DNA of 64,000 nt from Tistrella bauzanensis (GCF_014636235.1 NZ_BMDZ01000003.1:62001-126000), one strand, 5' to 3'. Positions 16,910 to 26,331 are shown, counted from the stretch's first letter. Notes: generated by a model from the sequence alone, not told the origin. Made by a program: numbers and translations.

Positions 16910-17235
16910 GGCATCCTCCGAGTGTTGCAGGCATGATCCAGCCTTGGCTTCCGTCACCATGCGGGCCAGATCGGCCAGCATCGGTGCGGGCGGCAGGCGG
17001 CCGCCGCCGGTGCCGGACACCCGGTCATCGCCCGGCAGCCGGCGCATGACCGGTCGCGCCGGCCTGACCCGCCATCCCGCGGCGGGCAATCCGGCCGCGG
17101 CCGGCAGCACGGCCGGGGTGGTGGTGGTGGCGACGATGCTGAACGGCCTGATCGGCGGCATGGTATCGGTCCCCCTGGAGCGCGCCCTGGAGCGGTTGAT
17201 CGGGCCATGCCGGAGGCCGGCGGGCAGATCATTTT

Positions 17236-17250
17236 GTTCTCTTTTTGTTC
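17236..17250 (-). promoter_or_regulatory. LexA SOS box of the alphaproteobacterial type
   Basis: GTTC at 17236-17239 and GTTC at 17247-17250 are separated by exactly seven bases, the direct-repeat motif bound by LexA in Alphaproteobacteria. It overlaps the -10 element of a minus-strand promoter for imuA-imuB-dnaE2, the position expected for a repressor. Damage-induced expression of the cassette is the inference. Confidence 0.85.
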
Positions 17251-17275
17251 TAATCCCGGACCGGGATGGAGTCAA
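17247..17275 (-). promoter_or_regulatory. Predicted imuA operon promoter
   Basis: On the minus strand TTGACT (17270-17275) is followed after 17 bases by TAGAAC (17247-17252). The -10 shares four of six consensus bases and overlaps one half of the SOS box. Transcription would start near 17240. Confidence 0.55.
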
Positions 17276-17663
17276 GCCGGAGTCTGAGACCGGCATCCGG
17301 AGCGGCGGCTCCGTGCCGCTGTCATCGTCTTCTGTCCACGATCGTGGATGCGGTTTCCCTTGCGTCGTCGCCTGGAGCGCGCGAGCATGAGTAATCGACC
17401 AGATCGAGCCGGAGCCACCTGCCGCAGACAGGCACCCCGCATTGCTGCCGGGGGGTTCCGTGACAATCGGAAAGGGACGGATCGCGGACCCGCGTCGCGG
17501 GGGGCGATTGACATGGCGGATGCTGTGGGACGAATGCTGTCCGACCGGTACCTGCCACGCACCCCGACGACCAGACCACGTCCCCATCACGTCCCGCGCA
17601 CCCGGCCGGGACCGTGCGGCCCAGTTGGCCGACCGCGGCCTTGGCCCGCTGGGGAGGATGTCC

Positions 17664-19847
17664 ATGTCCACGACCATGAATGGTACCAGGGACGGTGGGG
17701 CGGCGATGCCCGACAGAGCACCGGCGGCGCCGCGCTGCGCCGCCCTGATCGGCCCGTACGGCACCGGCAAGACCAGTCTTCTGGAAGCGATGCTGTGGAT
17801 TTCCGGCACCACCGCCAGGCTTGGCCGGGTGTCGGACGGCTCCGCCCGCGGTGATGCCTGGCCCGAGGCACGTGGTCAGATATCGGGCGGATTGACCCTG
17901 AACACAGCCCGGATCGATTATCTGGGCGAGCGCTGGACGATTCTCGACTGCCCGGGCGCCGCCGATTGCCGCCAGGACATGCGTGACGTGTTGAGCGTCG
18001 CGGATGTGGCGGTGGTGGTGTGCGAGCCCGACCCGGCGCGGGTGGAGGCGCTGGCGCCGATCTTTGCGCTGCTTGAACGCACGCGCATGCCGCATATGGT
18101 GTTCATCAACAAGGTCGACACCTTGAGCGTGCGGGTTGCCGAGATCCTTGATGCCCTTCAGTCGGTCAGCCGCCGGCCGCTGGTGCTGCGCGAGGTGCCG
18201 ATCCGTGAGCATGGCCCCGGCGGCGGCGAACGGGTGGTCGGCCATGTCGATCTGGCCAGCGAGCGCGCCTATCGCTATCGGCCGGGTTCGGCGTCGGAAG
18301 TGGTGCGGCTGCCGGCATCGTTGAGCGCACGGGAACAGGATGCCCGGCGGGTGATGCTGGAGACTCTGGCGGATTTCGATGACGTGCTGCTGGAGCAACT
18401 GCTGGATGAGACCCAGCCGCCACGTGCCGAGATCTATCAGGATCTGGGCCGCGAATTCGGTCGCGAACATATCGTGCCGGTGTTCTTCGGCACGGCCCTG
18501 GAAGGCTTCGGCGTGCGGCGGCTGATGAAGGCGCTGCGCCATGAAACCCCGGATGTGACGGTGACCGCCTGCCGCCAGGGTATCCTCGCCCCGGGCGAGA
18601 TGATGGCGGATGGTGCGAGGGCCGGGGGCGAGAGCGCCGCCGCCGGGGCGGCCGGGGCGGAGGCACCTGTCCGCGGGGTCGATGACGGACGGATGCGGGC
18701 GCGGGTGTTCAAGATCCTGCATCTGCCGCATCTGGGCCGGGTGGGGCTGGCGCGGGTCTGGTCCGGCACCGTTGCCGAAGGATGCGATTTCGCCGGCCAG
18801 CGGCTGGGCCAGACCGGCATGCTCGATGGACCGGCCCTGATCCGCCGCTCCGATCCGGCGGTTGCGGGCGAGGTGGTGGTGCTGCCGCGGCTGGAAACCG
18901 TGCCGCCGGGGGTGCTGGTCGATGCCACGGGTATTCTGGATGAACCCGATGACCGGCGGCACGTGCAGGCCCCGGCGCCGATTGCGGCGGTCACCCTGGT
19001 CGCCAGCCGCGCCGCCGACGAAACCAAGCTGGGTGCAGCCCTGTCCCGGCTGGTTGAGGAGGATCCGTCCTATCGCATCGACCCCCGCCCCGAGACCTCG
19101 GAGACGGTGCTGATGGGGCAGGGAGAACGCCATCTGGCTCTGGCGGTGGAACGGTTGCGGCTGCGGTTCGGAATCGAGGTCGAGGCCCGGCCACCGAAGA
19201 TCGCCTTTCGTGAGACCCTGCGCCGCCCGGCCGGTGCCCGCGGCCGCCACAAGCGGCAGAGCGGTGGCCATGGCCAGTTTGCCGATGTCTCGATCGAGGT
19301 CGTGCCGCTCGATCGGGGCGAGGGCTTTCATTTCGAGGATCGGACTGTCGGCGGGTCGGTGCCGCGCAATTACGTGCCGGCCGTCGAAGCCGGCATTCGC
19401 GATGCCCTGACCACCGGGCCGCTGGGATTTCCGGTGGTCGATGTGGCGGTGGCGCTGCTGGATGGTCAGCATCATGCGGTCGACAGTTCCGACATGGCCT
19501 TCCGGACCGCGGCGCGTCAGGCGATGGCCGATGCCCTGGCCGAAGGCGATCCGGTGCTGCTGGAACCCTTGCGGCCCGTGAAGGTGACGGCGCCGGGCAC
19601 GGCCACTGCCCGGATGCATGCGGTGCTTCAGGCCGCCCGTGGCCAGATCATGGGACTGGAGGCGGTGGCCCAGCCGGTTGGCTGGGACCGGATCGAGGCG
19701 CTGGTGCCGGATGTCGAGCTTCCGCGTCTGATCATCGATCTGGCGGCGGCAACTCAGGGTCTTGCTGAAATCACCGCCGGCGATCCCCGGCTGCAGGAGG
19801 CGCCCGGCAAGCTGGGTGAACGGCTTGCCCGCACCCATGCGGCCTGA
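17664..19847 (+). CDS. Elongation factor G-like GTPase paralogue
   Basis: A 727-residue EF-G-like protein. The P-loop GPYGTGKTS is at about 30-38 and the guanine-specificity motif NKVD at about 149-152. EF-G domains II-V follow, with the domain IV-like segment RGRHKRQSGGHGQFADV near 527-543. The usual switch II PGH reads PGA (DCPGA, about 95-99), so the catalytic histidine of translational GTPases is absent. The switch I region is also unlike canonical EF-G. This matches the EF-G-like paralogue subfamily rather than the housekeeping fusA, which normally sits in the ribosomal str operon. Its role is unproven. The start at 17664 follows GGGGAGG by six bases. Confidence 0.85.
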   Translation: MSTTMNGTRDGGAAMPDRAPAAPRCAALIGPYGTGKTSLLEAMLWISGTTARLGRVSDGSARGDAWPEARGQISGGLTLNTARIDYLGERWTILDCPGAADCRQDMRDVLSVADVAVVVCEPDPARVEALAPIFALLERTRMPHMVFINKVDTLSVRVAEILDALQSVSRRPLVLREVPIREHGPGGGERVVGHVDLASERAYRYRPGSASEVVRLPASLSAREQDARRVMLETLADFDDVLLEQLLDETQPPRAEIYQDLGREFGREHIVPVFFGTALEGFGVRRLMKALRHETPDVTVTACRQGILAPGEMMADGARAGGESAAAGAAGAEAPVRGVDDGRMRARVFKILHLPHLGRVGLARVWSGTVAEGCDFAGQRLGQTGMLDGPALIRRSDPAVAGEVVVLPRLETVPPGVLVDATGILDEPDDRRHVQAPAPIAAVTLVASRAADETKLGAALSRLVEEDPSYRIDPRPETSETVLMGQGERHLALAVERLRLRFGIEVEARPPKIAFRETLRRPAGARGRHKRQSGGHGQFADVSIEVVPLDRGEGFHFEDRTVGGSVPRNYVPAVEAGIRDALTTGPLGFPVVDVAVALLDGQHHAVDSSDMAFRTAARQAMADALAEGDPVLLEPLRPVKVTAPGTATARMHAVLQAARGQIMGLEAVAQPVGWDRIEALVPDVELPRLIIDLAAATQGLAEITAGDPRLQEAPGKLGERLARTHAA

Positions 19848-19990
19848 TCTTGCCGCGACAACCGGGCGGATGATGCTGTAAACATGAGGAGGTCAGAAGA
19901 CACAGCATCGGCCGGATACCGGGCGGACCCGGGCGCCTGATATGGCAGAGGGCAGGACAGGGCGGGCCGATGGGAACGGCACGGCCGTCT

Positions 19991-20030
19991 TGCACCGGGT
20001 CTCGCGGGCTTGCACCGGGTCTCGCGGGCT
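19991..20030. repeat. 20-bp perfect tandem duplication
   Basis: TGCACCGGGTCTCGCGGGCT occurs twice without a gap, at 19991-20010 and 20011-20030. It is in the 298-base gap between the EF-G paralogue and the CHASE4 kinase, 16 bases before a palindrome. Confidence 0.95.
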
Positions 20031-20045
20031 GCAACACTTCCACCA

Positions 20046-20063
20046 TGGAACATTGATGTTCCA
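20046..20063. promoter_or_regulatory. 18-bp palindrome, candidate operator
   Basis: TGGAACAT (20046-20053), two bases, then ATGTTCCA (20056-20063): a perfect dyad about 80 bases upstream of the CHASE4 kinase start. It looks like a binding site for a dimeric repressor or activator. The identity of the protein is unknown. Confidence 0.5.
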
Positions 20064-20145
20064 CGGAACGCCGCGGCCCGCGGAATACACAGTCCGAGAC
20101 GGCTGCAGGCCCGGTCCGGTGATCCGGTGAGGAGATAGGGCGTCC

Positions 20146-23100
20146 GTGCGCATCGGCATCCAGCATCGCAACCGACCGGAGAACGGGCCGCCGGGCAGTC
20201 AGCTATCGAACCAGACCACAGCCGGTGGAGCCGGGCTTGCGAATGTCAGCTTCGGCAAGCTGATCCGGCCGATTCTGGGCGTGATGCTGATCGGTATACT
20301 GCTGGTCGGCGTGATTGTGGTATCGGCCGCGATCGTTCAGGACCGGGGCGCGCTGTCTGAACAGCAGCGGCTGGTGAAGGGGCTGTATGACGCCCGCGTC
20401 GACGATCTGCGGCGCACCATGATCGACTATACCTGGTGGGATGATGCCGTACGGGCGGCATCGTCACCGGTGGATATCGCATGGCTGACCGATAATTACG
20501 GGGCCTATATGCACCGGATGTTCAGCCTGGACGGCAGCATGGTGGTACGCCCGGACCTGTCGGTGGTGTATCTGGCCGTGGCCGCTGACGTGGCAGGTGA
20601 TGGCGTCGAGACCGACCGGACGGCGCTGGCGCTGTTGAAGGCGGTCGCGCCGCTGGTCGGCCGCACCTTTACCGTGGCGAGCGATCCTCCCGACGCCGCC
20701 GCTGCCGTGGTGCGGCTGGGCGATCAGGCGGCTCTGGTTCTGGTCGCGCGGTTGAGTGCGTTTGGCACCGAACTGGCCGCGGCCGAGACCGACCCTGCGG
20801 CCCTGGTGGTCTTTGAATGGCTGGACGACAGTTTCATCGATCATTTCGCTGTGGCCGGTCTGGCCGATATGGTTGTAACGCCGCATAAGCCCGCATCCGA
20901 CGCGGCTTTCGCTCTGGGTGACGGCGACAACTGGCCGGCGGCCTGGCTGAGCTGGGAACCGTCACGACCGGGCCGGGCACTGTTGGTGCAGACCATGCCG
21001 CTGGTCGCGATTGCGTTGCTGCTGATGATGGGGCTGGTGTGGAGTGCTGCGGCACGCGCCCGGCAGGCAGTGCGGACCATGACCCACCATGCGCGGCTGG
21101 TTGCCGACCGCAACCGCCAGCTCAGCGCGTCGGAACAGCGGTTCCGGGACGTATCGGGCATCACCACCGACTGGATCTGGGAAATCGACAATAACGGCCG
21201 CTTCACCTATGTGTCGCGCCGCATCGCCGACCGGCTGGGGCTTGCCGCCGAGCGGCTGATCGGCACCCGGCGGGCCGAATTGCCCGCCGCTGACTGGCGG
21301 GCTGCCGAGGACCGCTGCTGGCAGGCGCATCTGGCGGTGGTCGAGGCCGGGGAGAGCTTCGAGGGGATGCGCTATGAACTGATCGATGCCCAGGGTGGCC
21401 GACGGATGATCGAGGACAGCGGCCGGCCGATCCTGGACGCGCGCGGCCGGATCATCGGCTATCGCGGGGTCTCCAGCGATATCACCGACCGTCTGGAGGC
21501 CGAGGCGCGTGCCTGGACAGCCCATCGCCTGATGCTGGATGCGTTCGACAGCACCCGCGAGGGGATCGCGATCTATGATCCGGAGCTTCGTCTGGTGACG
21601 GTGAACCGGCGGATGGTCGACCTGTTCAGCATGGTCGCAGACCTGCTGGAACCGGGCGCCCGGCTTGAGGATCTGATCCGGGCCGGTGTGACACGGGGTG
21701 CCTATCGCAGCGGGACGGCGGGGACCGTTCATGCGGCCATGCGCCGTTACGCCGAGATCCAGAGCCGGCAGATCGACGGATTGATCGATGTGCAACTGGC
21801 CGATGGCCGGATGATCGAGTTGAGCGAGCGGGCCACCGCCGATGGCGGGTTGGTGGTGGTGGCACGCGATGCCACAGACATCCGGCGCCGTGAACGGGCC
21901 CTGGCCGAAAGCGAGGAACGCTTCCGCGCCATTGCCGAGGCAGCACCCCTGCCGATGCTGATCGTCATGCAGGAAACCCGCCGGCTGCTGTTCGCCAACC
22001 GCACCGCCATCGAGGCGTTCGGCCTGGATGACATGGTGGGGGGCGATATCGCCGGCGGCATCGTTTTCGACCGGCTGTTTCCCGACCCTGCCGTTGCCGG
22101 TCTGGCCCTGGCCGAATTGCAGGGCATCACGGCCAGCGAACGGTTCGAGACGCCGATGATGCGGGCCGATGGCCGGGCGTTCTGGGGGCTGCTTGGCGCC
22201 TGCGCGCTGCGCTATGCCGGGGCCGCGTCACAACTGGTGGTGGTTCATGACATTACCGACAGGCGGCTGGCCGAAGATGCGTTGCGCAGCCGCGAAACCC
22301 GGCTGCGGCGGCAGAACGGCGCCATCGCCGCGATCGCCCATGGCGGTGGCCTGTTCACCGGCGACCCGTTGAGCGTGATGCGGGTGGTGGCCGAGACGGC
22401 GGCGGAAATCATCGATGTCGGCCGGGTCACCATCTGGCTGGCAGGGGGGGATGACACGGTGGTCGACGCCGCCAGCCGCGCGGCCCCCGGCAATTTTGTC
22501 TGTGTCGACCATTTCGATGCCAGTGCCGGCGCTCATATGCCTCTGGATCAGCGGCTTGCCGAAGACAGGCGGATGATTTCGATCACCGCGATGCCGCGCT
22601 ATTTCGCCGCCCTGATGCCCGAAAGGGTGCTGGTGGTGGAACATGCCATTGGCCATCCGGCCATGGCCGAGGTGATGGACCTGCCCCGCGGTGGCAACCG
22701 GCTGGGCGCGCTGATGGATGCGACCGTGCGGGTCGATGGCCGTCTGGTCGGAATCCTGTGCTGCGAACATTTTGGCGCGCCGCGCAAATGGGCGCAGGAC
22801 GAGGTGAATTTCGCGGGCTCTCTGGCCGATCTGATCGCCCTGGCCCTGGTGGGGGCGGAACGCAGGCGTGCCGAGGCCGCCCTTCTGGACGCCAAGGAGG
22901 CGGCCGAACTGGCCAACCGGGCCAAGAGCGAATTCCTGGCCAATATGAGCCACGAATTGCGCACCCCGTTGAACGCGGTCATCGGATTTTCCGAAATGAT
23001 CGCGTTGGAGACATTGGGGCCGGTGGGCAATCCGCGCTATCTGCAATATGCCCGTGACATCACCGATAGCGGCGGCCACCTGCTGGCGGTGATCAGCGAT

Positions 23101-23664
23101 ATTCTCGACATGTCAAAGATCGAGGCCGGCCGCCTGGATCTGGACGAGAGGCCGGTCGCCCTGGCGCCGATCGTCGTCCGCACCCGCGGTATGGTGCAGG
23201 CCCGGGCCGATGCCGCCGCCATCACCTTGGAGACCCGGCTGGCCCCGGATCTGCCCAAGATCATGGTCGATGAACGGCGGATGAAACAGGTGCTGCTGAA
23301 CCTGCTGTCGAATGCGGTGAAGTTCACCGAACGCGGCGGACGGGTCACCGTTCATGCCACTCTGCCCGACGATGGCGGGCTGGACATTCATGTCAGCGAC
23401 ACCGGTATCGGCATATCACCCGCCGATCTGCATCGCGTGCTGACCCCGTTCGGCCAGATCGAAAGTGCGCTCAGCCGACGCTTCGAGGGCACCGGGCTGG
23501 GGCTGCCACTGTCGAAGGCGATCGTCGAACTGCATGGCGGCCGGCTGGAGATCGACAGCACCGTGGGCATCGGCACCACGGTGACCATTCATCTGCCGTC
23601 GATGCGGGTTGCGGGCCGGCTTCAGGTGATCGCGGCAAACGGGGCGCCGCCGCCTGTATCCTGA
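20146..23664 (+). CDS. CHASE4-PAS-GAF multisensor histidine kinase
   Basis: A 1172-residue sensor kinase. A first membrane helix (about 44-66) and a second (about 285-303) flank a periplasmic CHASE4-like sensor with the typical DYTWWDDAV near 86-94. Three PAS regions follow (about 328-450, 465-575, 588-705), then a GAF-like domain (about 730-905). HisKA carries SHELRTPLN with its His near 937. HATPase has NLLSNAVKF (about 1053), DTGIG (about 1085) and GTGLGLPLS (about 1115). There is no receiver domain. The start is GTG with GAGGAG about 10 bases upstream. Its kinase core is close to that of the kinase at 7614. The 3' end overlaps the small convergent ORF at 23622 by 43 bases. Confidence 0.93.
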   Translation: MRIGIQHRNRPENGPPGSQLSNQTTAGGAGLANVSFGKLIRPILGVMLIGILLVGVIVVSAAIVQDRGALSEQQRLVKGLYDARVDDLRRTMIDYTWWDDAVRAASSPVDIAWLTDNYGAYMHRMFSLDGSMVVRPDLSVVYLAVAADVAGDGVETDRTALALLKAVAPLVGRTFTVASDPPDAAAAVVRLGDQAALVLVARLSAFGTELAAAETDPAALVVFEWLDDSFIDHFAVAGLADMVVTPHKPASDAAFALGDGDNWPAAWLSWEPSRPGRALLVQTMPLVAIALLLMMGLVWSAAARARQAVRTMTHHARLVADRNRQLSASEQRFRDVSGITTDWIWEIDNNGRFTYVSRRIADRLGLAAERLIGTRRAELPAADWRAAEDRCWQAHLAVVEAGESFEGMRYELIDAQGGRRMIEDSGRPILDARGRIIGYRGVSSDITDRLEAEARAWTAHRLMLDAFDSTREGIAIYDPELRLVTVNRRMVDLFSMVADLLEPGARLEDLIRAGVTRGAYRSGTAGTVHAAMRRYAEIQSRQIDGLIDVQLADGRMIELSERATADGGLVVVARDATDIRRRERALAESEERFRAIAEAAPLPMLIVMQETRRLLFANRTAIEAFGLDDMVGGDIAGGIVFDRLFPDPAVAGLALAELQGITASERFETPMMRADGRAFWGLLGACALRYAGAASQLVVVHDITDRRLAEDALRSRETRLRRQNGAIAAIAHGGGLFTGDPLSVMRVVAETAAEIIDVGRVTIWLAGGDDTVVDAASRAAPGNFVCVDHFDASAGAHMPLDQRLAEDRRMISITAMPRYFAALMPERVLVVEHAIGHPAMAEVMDLPRGGNRLGALMDATVRVDGRLVGILCCEHFGAPRKWAQDEVNFAGSLADLIALALVGAERRRAEAALLDAKEAAELANRAKSEFLANMSHELRTPLNAVIGFSEMIALETLGPVGNPRYLQYARDITDSGGHLLAVISDILDMSKIEAGRLDLDERPVALAPIVVRTRGMVQARADAAAITLETRLAPDLPKIMVDERRMKQVLLNLLSNAVKFTERGGRVTVHATLPDDGGLDIHVSDTGIGISPADLHRVLTPFGQIESALSRRFEGTGLGLPLSKAIVELHGGRLEIDSTVGIGTTVTIHLPSMRVAGRLQVIAANGAPPPVS

Positions 23665-23834
23665 TCGGGAATGCCCACCGTCAGCGCTGCCAGTGTCGAT
23701 GTTCTGGGCACAAGATCGCGCAGCACCGATGGGCCGGGCTCGGGCGGCAGCGGGTCACTCAGCGGCGGTGGCGGCATGACCAGGATCGCCGCCACCGCCA
23801 CAACCGCCCGCAATGTCGTGTGCTGCCGGATCAC
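23622..23834 (-). CDS. Small hydrophobic-start protein coupled to the pseudopilin gene
   Basis: A 70-residue ORF of unknown function. Its GTG start (23834) overlaps the TGA of the pseudopilin gene as GTGA, the same coupling used throughout this operon, which is the main reason to accept it. The N-terminus has a hydrophobic stretch (TLRAVVAVAAILVMPPPP, about 7-24) that could be a signal peptide or anchor. A proline-rich linker and a short tail follow. It would be the last gene of the pilus-like operon. Its 3' end overlaps the convergent kinase gene by 43 bases. A chance ORF cannot be excluded. Confidence 0.45.
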   Translation of the reverse strand: MIRQHTTLRAVVAVAAILVMPPPPLSDPLPPEPGPSVLRDLVPRTSTLAALTVGIPDQDTGGGAPFAAIT

Positions 23835-24526
23835 GGCATCAGCACCTGGACCAGACATGTGGCGCTGGATGTAAGGTTATAGATGTTGATGCCCTCACCC
23901 TGGCAGGCGGGGGTCTTGTTCATGACGCTGCCCGTGGCGGGCAGACCGTCATCCAGTTCCTGATCCAGTCGCCGCGCCTGTTCGACCGTCAGCAGGGGCC
24001 CGGAGTTGTCGCTGGTCGCCATGTTGCCGATCCGCAACCAGGTGCCGGTGGAATCTTGAAAGACCTGGTACTGACCGCCCAGCGGCGTTGCCGGCACCAG
24101 GACACCGGTCGCCGGGATCTTCAGATTGGTCAGGAACTGCGCCGCGGTCAGATGCTGCCAGACCGCGGCGCTTTCATCGCTGGGGCCGGTGCCGGCCAGC
24201 ACGCCATCGCCATTGCCGGGCGCGACCCCCGTTCTCAGACCAGCCGCGCCGGCATAATCTCCCGGCAGGGCGCCATAGCGTTCCTGAAACTGGGAGAAGG
24301 CGGTCCGGATGGCACCGACATCCGATATGAGCGCCTGCACGCGGGTGTTGCCGACCATGCCTTGCGCCTGCAGAACCGTACCGACCAGCAGGGCGATGAC
24401 CATCAGGGCAATCGCGACCTCGACCAGGGTGAACCCGCGATCGCCATCGCCCGGCCGGTCGCGCCGATGGCTGGCTGCAAGAGCGGGCTGGTCCGTGTCG
24501 GGGCGGATGGATGTGATGTCCGTCAT
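23831..24526 (-). CDS. Type IV prepilin / type II pseudopilin-like protein
   Basis: A 231-residue prepilin-like protein. A 31-residue leader ends in Gly, followed by FTLVEVAIALMVIALLVG: cleavage would fall after Gly31, and Glu at +5 (residue 36) is present. This is the class III signal processed by a prepilin peptidase, none of which is in the window. The long leader and sizeable globular part fit a minor pilin or pseudopilin. The ATG overlaps the secretin stop as ATGA. A single cysteine pair in the last third could form a disulfide. Confidence 0.85.
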   Translation of the reverse strand: MTDITSIRPDTDQPALAASHRRDRPGDGDRGFTLVEVAIALMVIALLVGTVLQAQGMVGNTRVQALISDVGAIRTAFSQFQERYGALPGDYAGAAGLRTGVAPGNGDGVLAGTGPSDESAAVWQHLTAAQFLTNLKIPATGVLVPATPLGGQYQVFQDSTGTWLRIGNMATSDNSGPLLTVEQARRLDQELDDGLPATGSVMNKTPACQGEGINIYNLTSSATCLVQVLMP

Positions 24527-26331
24527 CTCTGGGGCTCGCTTTCATCTGGGATGGGAATCGGGGGAGGGGCGTTCGAGGTGGGAGCAGGCGGAAGCGGCGC
24601 CGCCGCCGGGCGACTGCGGCGCGACGGGAATGGCAGCGGTCTGGGATCGGTGGTGAAGCCGCGATACAGGTCGATATCGGCAGGCGCCACGGTGCCGCTG
24701 CCCTGGCCCGCGCCGGGAGCGGCCAGAATGGTGGCGCGCAGAAACACGACCAGTTCCACCGTCCGGGTCTGGTCGCTGTCGGCGCGGAACAGCCGGCCCA
24801 GCCAGGGCAGATCCTTCAGCACCGGTGCGCCGCTTTCATCCAGGCGGGCGCGTTCTTCCATCAGCCCGCCCATGATCATGATCTCGCCCGACTGCATGCG
24901 CAGAACCGAGTCCAGCTCGCGCACCTCCACCACCGGCACCAGGCTTTCCACCTGGTTCTGCGACACCACCGCCACGCCGGGATCGGGCACCTCGCGGGCG
25001 ACGCGGGTGATGGTCGGGCGCACGGTCATCACCACGGTGCTGCCGTTGGACGACACAACCGGCTGCACCGCCAGCACCAGACCGATCGGCACGGTGTTCA
25101 GGCGGGAATTCACCGTCAGCCGGGTGTCGCCGGTCTCGTCATCGGTCTCGCGTTCCACATCCAGCGTGAAATAGACCGCGTTCTCGGCCACCTTCAGCAG
25201 AGCGGTCTGATTGTTCAGCACCGTCATGCGCGGGCTCGACAAGGTGCGCACCGCGCCGAACCGCGCCACCAGCCCGATCAGCGCATCGATGTCGCTGCCA
25301 TTGATGCCGACGCTGAACACATCATCGACGCCATTGGCGATCCGGGCGGCGGGCGCACCGAACCGGCCGCCCAGAACCACATCGCCCGACAGCACCGCCG
25401 ACCAGTTGATGCCCGCCTCATAGCCTTCGTTCAGCGCAACTTCCACCACCCGCGCCTCGATCAGCACCTGACGTGCCGCCGTGCGGCGCAGGCCGTCGAT
25501 CACCCGGCGGGCGGCCTCCTGCGCGCGGGCATCGCCATAAATGGCGACCAGACCGACACGGCGGTTCACCGTCAGCCGCGGGCGGGCGGGATCGGCGGCC
25601 ATGACATCGGCGGATGCCAGAGCCGGAATACCCAGCACGGCCGCCAGCGAGCCTTCCAGATCGGTCCAGAAATCGCCGTCGGTGTGGTTGCGGATCGCGA
25701 TCGACGATCCGTTGCGATCGGCATTGCCACCACCACCGGTGCCGACGGTGTCGAGTTCCGACGAGGCGGCAACCGCGCCCTGCACGCTGCGCACCATATC
25801 GGGCTGCTCGATGCGATACGTGCGCACCACCGGCCGGTCGCGCTCCACCACCAGAACGCCATCCTCGATCCGCGACACGAAGCCCGCCTGCCGGCCGATG
25901 GCCGCAAGGGCCCGTCCCAGCGGCGTCCGGTCCAGCGAAACCCGTGCGGCACCATCCAGCGCCGGATCGATCACCACATCGATGCCGGCCTGCCCTGCCA
26001 GTTCCGCCACCAGATCCGCGACCGGCACCCGATCGGTGGCGGTGATCGTCACCGGACGGTTCAACAGCGCCAGATCGGCGGCGGATGGCACCGCGACGGC
26101 CTCGTCATCATCGGGATCAGGCACCGGCGGTGGCTGAACCACCGGCTCCTGATCCGGCGGCGGCGTGGCGGACGGTGCGCCTGCGAGCGCGCGATAGTCG
26201 TCTCGGCTCAACCCCTGCGCCCGGTCGCGTTGATCGGCAGCCCCGCAGGCGGCCAGCATCAGGGCCGGCAGCATGATCAGAAGCATGATCAGCAGGGGCC
26301 TGATCGGCCGTGTCGGCAGGCGGGGGATCAT
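24523..26331 (-). CDS. Secretin (type IV pilus/MSHA/T2SS outer-membrane channel)
   Basis: A 602-residue lipoprotein secretin. The signal peptide ends in the lipobox LMLAAC with Cys29 as the lipidated residue. A proline-rich linker leads to an STN-like domain (about 90-150), then an N1/secretin N-domain and the C-terminal secretin beta-barrel domain (about 380-560). Length and layout fit MshL-like secretins, forming the pore for a pilus or pseudopilus. I choose the ATG at 26331 because it overlaps the stop of the upstream gene as ATGA and starts just before the signal peptide. The tail is Pro/Ala-rich. Confidence 0.88.
   Translation of the reverse strand: MIPRLPTRPIRPLLIMLLIMLPALMLAACGAADQRDRAQGLSRDDYRALAGAPSATPPPDQEPVVQPPPVPDPDDDEAVAVPSAADLALLNRPVTITATDRVPVADLVAELAGQAGIDVVIDPALDGAARVSLDRTPLGRALAAIGRQAGFVSRIEDGVLVVERDRPVVRTYRIEQPDMVRSVQGAVAASSELDTVGTGGGGNADRNGSSIAIRNHTDGDFWTDLEGSLAAVLGIPALASADVMAADPARPRLTVNRRVGLVAIYGDARAQEAARRVIDGLRRTAARQVLIEARVVEVALNEGYEAGINWSAVLSGDVVLGGRFGAPAARIANGVDDVFSVGINGSDIDALIGLVARFGAVRTLSSPRMTVLNNQTALLKVAENAVYFTLDVERETDDETGDTRLTVNSRLNTVPIGLVLAVQPVVSSNGSTVVMTVRPTITRVAREVPDPGVAVVSQNQVESLVPVVEVRELDSVLRMQSGEIMIMGGLMEERARLDESGAPVLKDLPWLGRLFRADSDQTRTVELVVFLRATILAAPGAGQGSGTVAPADIDLYRGFTTDPRPLPFPSRRSRPAAAPLPPAPTSNAPPPIPIPDESEPQR

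Larger units (their letters stand above)
16910..17663. other. Divergent region between imuA and the EF-G paralogue
   Basis: A 754-base gap. The half nearer imuA would be a 5' leader of about 330 bases, or an N-terminal extension of ImuA, depending on the start used. The SOS box and promoter lie at 17236-17275. From 17276 to 17650 I see no convincing gene. Open frames on both strands lack start signals. Confidence 0.4.

Noticed and set aside
16909..17812. Extension of imuA to 711 codons
   Set aside because: It would run through the SOS box and promoter, which cannot be coding for the same transcript.
20046..20063. GAAC/GTTC halves that could be a second SOS box
   Set aside because: The halves are inverted with six bases between, not the direct GTTC-N7-GTTC used by alphaproteobacterial LexA. 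Kept as an unidentified dyad.
23813..25174. A 453-codon plus-strand frame across the pseudopilin and secretin genes
   Set aside because: It is antisense to two genes with signal-peptide and secretin evidence and has no start signal.
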